Assembly (NCBI GenBank): GCA_036271855.1 | Contig: DATAZV010000464.1 | Span: 1-9,349 of the forward strand | DNA: 9,349 bases | Direction of reading: 5' to 3' | DNA from: JAQGMJ01 sp036271855 | GTDB lineage: Bacteria > Pseudomonadota > Gammaproteobacteria > Burkholderiales > JAEUOS01 | Part shown: piece by piece, positions 6,163 to 9,349 of the stretch | Layout of the letters: the number at the start of each line of letters is the position of its first letter | Numbering within the stretch: position 1 is the first letter of the stretch | The notes under the pieces: generated by a model | The model's database searches: none | What the model was told of the DNA's origin: nothing | What the model saw: only the letters and a program-made list of their open reading frames with translations | Made by a program: the position numbers and the translations under genes

Positions 6163-7493
6163 CAGGCGTGCACCGCTTCAGGCTGGGCCGCCTGGGCGTG
6201 CGTATGGCCGGGCACGAGGCACCGCTTGTTTTCAATGTGGTATTCGAACTCGTCGCGGAACACCTTGACGAAGGCGCGCACCGGCATCGCCGCGGCGTCG
6301 CCCAGGGCGCAGATGGTGCGGCCCTGGATGTTGTCGGCGATCGAGTTGAGCATGTCGAGGTCTTCCTTGCGGCCCTGGCCGTGTTCGATGCGATGGACCA
6401 TGCGGTACAGCCAGCCGGTCCCTTCGCGGCAAGGCGTGCATTGGCCGCAGCTTTCCTCGAAATAAAAATACGACAGGCGCAACAGGCTGCGCACCATGCA
6501 ACGGGTTTCGTCCATCACGATCACCGCGCCGGAGCCGAGCATCGAGCCGGCCTTGGCGATGGAGTCGTAATCCATGTCGGTGTTCATCATCACTTCGCCG
6601 GTGAGCACCGGCATCGACGAACCACCAGGGATCACCGCCTTGATTTTTTTGCCACCGCGCATGCCGCCGGCCAGTTCCAGCAATTTGGCGAAGGGCGTGC
6701 CCAGCGGAATCTCGTAATTGCCGGGCAAGGCGACGTCGCCGGAGATCGAGAAAATCTTGCTGCCTCCATTGTTCGGCTTGCCGATCTCGAGGAACTTTTC
6801 GCCGCCGTTGCGGATGATCCAGGGCACCGCGGCGAAGGTCTCGGTGTTGTTGATGGTGGTCGGCTTACCGTAGACACCAAAGGAGGCGGGGAACGGCGGC
6901 TTGAAGCGCGGCTGCCCCTTTTTGCCTTCGAGTGATTCGAGCAGCGCGGTTTCCTCACCGCAGATATAGGCGCCGTAGCCGTGGTGCGCATGCAACTGGA
7001 ACGAAAAATCGGTGCCGAGAATCTTGTTGCCCAGGTAGCCGGCGGCGCGCGCCTCTTCCAGTGCCTCTTCAAAACGCTCGTAAGCGGCCCAGATTTCGCC
7101 GTGGATGTAGTTGTAACCCACCGTCACGCCCATCGCGTAGCCCGCGATGATCATGCCTTCGATCAGGATGTGCGGGTTGTAGCGGATGATGTCGCGGTCC
7201 TTGAAGGTACCCGGCTCGCCCTCGTCCGAATTGCACACCACGTACTTCTGCCCGGGAAAGCCGCGCGGCATGAAGGACCACTTCAGCCCGGTGGGGAAAC
7301 CGGCGCCGCCGCGGCCGCGCAGGGCCGACTTCTTCAGTTCGGCAATCACGTCTTCCGGCTTGATGCCGGTGTTGAGGATCTTTTTCAGCGCCTCGTAGCC
7401 GCCGCGCTTTTCATAGTCGGCCAGGCCCCAATTCTTGCCGTCGAGGCCCGCCAGGATCAGCGGATTGATGTGTCGATCATGCAGGCAGGTCAT
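6162..7493 (-). CDS. nuoF: NADH-quinone oxidoreductase subunit F (51-kDa, NADH and FMN site, N3)
   Basis: Complete, 443 residues. NuoF is the NADH dehydrogenase subunit: it binds NADH and FMN and passes electrons to its [4Fe-4S] cluster N3. The glycine-rich nucleotide/FMN loop GRGGAGFPTG is at residues 60-69. NSDEGEPGTFKDR (88-100) and YICGEETALLES (176-187) form the rest of the flavin/NADH pocket. The N3 ligands are all there: Cys349, Cys352 and Cys355 in ESCGQCTPCREG, and Cys395 in RTICALGD. The C-terminal tail after 425 (GHTHAQAAQPEAVHA) is short, polar and probably not conserved. The start overlaps the nuoE stop by four bases and has a GGAG site five bases upstream. The stop TGA shares its A with an ATG that opens a 12-codon mini-ORF running up to nuoG. 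Confidence 0.99.
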   Translation of the reverse strand: MTCLHDRHINPLILAGLDGKNWGLADYEKRGGYEALKKILNTGIKPEDVIAELKKSALRGRGGAGFPTGLKWSFMPRGFPGQKYVVCNSDEGEPGTFKDRDIIRYNPHILIEGMIIAGYAMGVTVGYNYIHGEIWAAYERFEEALEEARAAGYLGNKILGTDFSFQLHAHHGYGAYICGEETALLESLEGKKGQPRFKPPFPASFGVYGKPTTINNTETFAAVPWIIRNGGEKFLEIGKPNNGGSKIFSISGDVALPGNYEIPLGTPFAKLLELAGGMRGGKKIKAVIPGGSSMPVLTGEVMMNTDMDYDSIAKAGSMLGSGAVIVMDETRCMVRSLLRLSYFYFEESCGQCTPCREGTGWLYRMVHRIEHGQGRKEDLDMLNSIADNIQGRTICALGDAAAMPVRAFVKVFRDEFEYHIENKRCLVPGHTHAQAAQPEAVHA

Positions 7494-7963
7494 TTCAGCT
7501 CCGCGATCAGGGCATCGAGCTTTTCATTGCTCATGAAACTCTCCATGCGCTTGTTATTCACCAGCAGCACTGGCGCGTCGCCGCAGGCGCCCATGCACTC
7601 GCCTTCCATCAGGGTGAACTGGCCGTCGGCGGTAGTCTCGCGAAAACCGATGCCGAGTTTTTCCTTCAGATGTTCGGCCGCCAGTTCGCCGCCGGAGAGC
7701 TGGCACGGCAGGTTGGTGCACACCGTGAGCTTGTACTTGCCACAGGGCGCCAGGTTGTACATGCCGTAGAAGGTCGCCACTTCCTGCACCGCCACCGCCG
7801 GCATGCCGATATAGTCGGCGACGTCCTGCATCACTTCCGGAGACAGCCAGCTTTTCTCGTCCTGCGCGATGGCCAACGCAGCCATCACGGCGGACTGCCT
7901 CTGGTCCGGCGGGTACTTGGCGAGTTCGCGGTCGATTTTCTTCAGGGATTCGGCGCTTAGCAT
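7490..7963 (-). CDS. nuoE: NADH-quinone oxidoreductase subunit E (24-kDa, [2Fe-2S] N1a)
   Basis: Complete, 157 residues, normal for the family. NuoE has a thioredoxin-like fold and binds the [2Fe-2S] cluster N1a next to the FMN in NuoF, as part of the NADH-oxidising module. The four expected cluster cysteines are present: Cys82 and Cys87 in VCTNLPC, and Cys123 and Cys127 in GECMGACGDAP. The N-terminal part (about 1-70) is the helical bundle, including WLSPEVMQDVADYIGMP. The ATG is the first possible start after an in-frame TAA, and the protein begins MLSAESLKKIDRE, as NuoE proteins of this kind usually do. No good Shine-Dalgarno precedes it. The stop overlaps the nuoF start by four bases (ATGA), consistent with the two subunits being made together as a tight pair. 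Confidence 0.98.
   Translation of the reverse strand: MLSAESLKKIDRELAKYPPDQRQSAVMAALAIAQDEKSWLSPEVMQDVADYIGMPAVAVQEVATFYGMYNLAPCGKYKLTVCTNLPCQLSGGELAAEHLKEKLGIGFRETTADGQFTLMEGECMGACGDAPVLLVNNKRMESFMSNEKLDALIAELK
7499..7502 (-). promoter_or_regulatory. nuoF ribosome binding site
   Basis: The transcribed strand reads GGAG five bases before the nuoF ATG, inside the last codons of nuoE. Together with the ATGA stop/start overlap it supports the chosen nuoF start and allows both re-initiation and independent loading. Confidence 0.6.
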
Positions 7964-8009
7964 GGGAGGCTCAAACTTGTGTATCGCTTAAAATTGCTGC
8001 TGGTCGGTG
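7964..8009 (-). other. nuoD-nuoE intergenic spacer (46 bases)
   Basis: This is the longest non-coding stretch in the window. On the transcribed strand it contains an A/T-rich patch (AATTTTAA) and ends in GAGCCTCCC directly before the nuoE ATG. I see no convincing -35/-10 pair, no inverted repeat with a T-run, and no clear Shine-Dalgarno site. A TAA in frame with nuoE inside the spacer rules out a longer NuoE starting upstream. Confidence 0.6.
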
Positions 8010-9263
8010 CTAACGGTCGATCTCGCCAAACACGATGTCCTGGGTGCCGATGATGGTCACCACGTCGGCGATCATGTGGCCACGGGACATTTCGTCCAGC
8101 GCCTGCAGGTGGGCAAAACCGGGGGCGCGGATCTTCAGGCGATAAGGCTTGTTGGCGCCGTCGGACACCAGGTAGATGCCGAACTCGCCCTTCGGATGCT
8201 CCACCGCCGCATAGGCTTCGCCGGCCGGCACGTGGATGCCCTCGGTGAACAGCTTGAAGTGATGGATCAGCTCTTCCATGTTGGTCTTCATCGCCACGCG
8301 CGAAGGCGGCGCCACCTTGTGGTTGTCCGTCATCACCGGGCCGGGATTGTTGCGCAGCCACTCGATGCACTGGCGGATGATGTTGTTGGACTCGCGCATC
8401 TCGTGCACGCGCACCAGGTAACGGTCGTAGCAGTCGCCGTTGGTGCCGACCGGAATGTCGAAGTTCAGCAAGTCGTAGACCTCATACGGCTGCTTCTTGC
8501 GCAAATCCCATTCGATGCCGGAGCCGCGCAGCATCGGGCCGGTGAAGCCCATCGCCAGCGCGCGCTCAGGGGTGACGATGCCGATGTCGACCAGGCGCTG
8601 CTTCCAGATGCGGTTGTCGGTAAGCAGCGTCTCGTATTCATCGACGTAATGCGGGAAACGGGCGGTGAAGTCCTCGATGAAGTCCAGCAGCGAGCCTTCA
8701 CGGTTGCTGTTGAGTGCCTTGATCGCCTTGTCATTGCGGATCTTCGAGGCGCGGAATTGCGGCATCACGTCCGGCAGGTCGCGGTAGACGCCGCCCGGAC
8801 GGTAATAGGCAGCGTGCATGCGCGCGCCCGACACCGCCTCGTAGCAGTCCATCAGGTCTTCGCGCTCGCGGAAGGCGTAGAGGAACACCGTCATCGCGCC
8901 GACGTCCAGCGCGTGCGCGCCCAGCCACAGCAGGTGATTCAGGATGCGCGTGATCTCGTCGAACATCACGCGGATGTACTGCGCGCGCAGCGGCACTTCG
9001 ACACCCACCAGCTTTTCTATCGCCATCACGTAGGCGTGCTCGTTGGACATCATCGACACGTAGTCGAGGCGGTCCATGTAGGGCACCGACTGGATGAAGG
9101 TCTTTTGTTCCGCCAGTTTTTCGGTCGCGCGATGCAACAGGCCGATGTGCGGGTCGGCGCGCTGCACCACTTCGCCGTCGAGTTCCAGCACCAGGCGCAA
9201 GACGCCGTGCGCGGCCGGGTGCTGCGGACCGAAGTTGAGCGTGTAATTCTTTATTTCGGCCAT
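8010..9263 (-). CDS. nuoD: NADH-quinone oxidoreductase subunit D (49-kDa subunit)
   Basis: Complete, 417 residues, the usual length for an unfused NuoD. It is the core peripheral-arm subunit that, with NuoB and NuoH, forms the quinone-reduction site; it is related to the large subunit of NiFe hydrogenases but has no metal centre. Visible marks are the GPQHPAAHG loop at residues 12-20, with His15 and His19, and RLDYVS at 65-70. By alignment with Thermus Nqo4, His19 and Tyr68 match the quinone-headgroup residues His38 and Tyr87, so the site looks intact. Other conserved stretches include the RGSGIEWDLRK segment in the middle and the GEFGIYLVSDG segment near the C-terminus. The ATG overlaps the nuoC stop by one base and follows a weak GAAGAA site, so coupling with nuoC probably sets the start. 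The end is TAG, followed by the longest spacer in the window (46 bases) before nuoE. Confidence 0.98.
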   Translation of the reverse strand: MAEIKNYTLNFGPQHPAAHGVLRLVLELDGEVVQRADPHIGLLHRATEKLAEQKTFIQSVPYMDRLDYVSMMSNEHAYVMAIEKLVGVEVPLRAQYIRVMFDEITRILNHLLWLGAHALDVGAMTVFLYAFREREDLMDCYEAVSGARMHAAYYRPGGVYRDLPDVMPQFRASKIRNDKAIKALNSNREGSLLDFIEDFTARFPHYVDEYETLLTDNRIWKQRLVDIGIVTPERALAMGFTGPMLRGSGIEWDLRKKQPYEVYDLLNFDIPVGTNGDCYDRYLVRVHEMRESNNIIRQCIEWLRNNPGPVMTDNHKVAPPSRVAMKTNMEELIHHFKLFTEGIHVPAGEAYAAVEHPKGEFGIYLVSDGANKPYRLKIRAPGFAHLQALDEMSRGHMIADVVTIIGTQDIVFGEIDR

Positions 9264-9349
9264 TATTTCTTCAGCCCGGCGTAGTTCTCTTCGCGGATGA
9301 TGCGCGGGGTGATCTCGCGCGGCTCGATCGACACCGGCTGGTAGATCAC
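9263..9349 (-). CDS. nuoC: NADH-quinone oxidoreductase subunit C, C-terminal end (partial)
   Basis: Only the last 28 codons and the TAA stop are in the window; the gene continues past base 9349. The visible protein starts at VIYQPVSIEPREITPRI and ends NYAGLKK. The YEPV/YQPV-x-x-x-PRE-x-x-PR segment is the conserved tail of the 30-kDa subunit NuoC, which sits in the hydrophilic arm beside NuoD and NuoB near the quinone site and carries no cofactor. The stop overlaps the nuoD start by one base (TAATG), which suggests translational coupling. NuoC ending as a separate protein differs from E. coli, where NuoC and NuoD are fused. Identity rests on this short conserved tail plus its position directly before nuoD. 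Confidence 0.93.
   Translation of the reverse strand: MIYQPVSIEPREITPRIIREENYAGLKK

Noticed and set aside
4900..6465. Plus-strand ORF of 521 codons opposite nuoG and the end of nuoF
   Set aside because: It is an antisense shadow of well-supported genes: His/Ala/Arg-rich, without motifs, and spanning the junction of two real genes.
7957..8370. Minus-strand ORF covering the end of nuoD and the nuoD-nuoE gap
   Set aside because: Most of it is an out-of-frame reading of nuoD. It lacks a ribosome site, and its translation resembles no known protein.
8007..9284. Long plus-strand ORF (425 codons) opposite nuoD
   Set aside because: It mirrors nuoD over its full length. The translation is rich in His, Gln, Asp, Val and Arg with no recognisable domain, as expected when the opposite strand of a GC-rich gene is read. 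It has no gene context of its own.

Overview
The window is one continuous stretch of a nuo operon, which encodes the proton-translocating NADH:quinone oxidoreductase (respiratory complex I, NDH-1). Every gene lies on the minus strand, so transcription runs from high to low coordinates: nuoC (last 28 codons only), nuoD, nuoE, nuoF, nuoG, nuoH, nuoI, nuoJ, nuoK and nuoL (first 398 codons only). The order C-D-E-F-G-H-I-J-K-L is the standard bacterial one. nuoA and nuoB are expected just above base 9349, and the rest of nuoL, then nuoM and nuoN, below base 1.

The organism is probably a betaproteobacterium. The DNA is GC-rich. NuoC and NuoD are separate proteins, not fused as in E. coli. NuoG is short (770 residues) and lacks the N7 iron-sulfur ligands, and the NuoC, NuoE, NuoG and NuoK sequences have the look I associate with betaproteobacterial complex I. 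This placement is from memory of family sequences, not from a search, and I cannot name a genus.

Region by region: 7490-9349 holds the quinone-proximal arm (C, D) and the first NADH-module subunit (E). 3811-7493 holds the NADH-oxidising subunit (F) and the large Fe-S subunit (G). 2186-3811 holds the membrane anchor at the quinone site (H) and the Fe-S subunit next to it (I). 1-2176 holds membrane-arm subunits J and K and the antiporter-like L. Electrons would pass from NADH to FMN in NuoF, along Fe-S clusters in NuoF, G and I (and NuoB outside the window), to quinone at the NuoB/D/H interface. The energy drives proton pumping through H, J, K, L, M and N.

The genes are tightly packed. Junctions C/D and G/H overlap by 1 base, and E/F and J/K by 4 bases. 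The largest spacer is 46 bases (D/E). I see no promoter, terminator, tRNA, repeat, mobile element or CRISPR, and no gene that does not belong to complex I. I found no undescribed system. The oddities are small: a 12-codon mini-ORF exactly filling the nuoF-nuoG gap, two possible nuoH starts, weak ribosome sites before nuoE and nuoJ, loss of N7 in NuoG, and an Ala/Pro tail on NuoJ.
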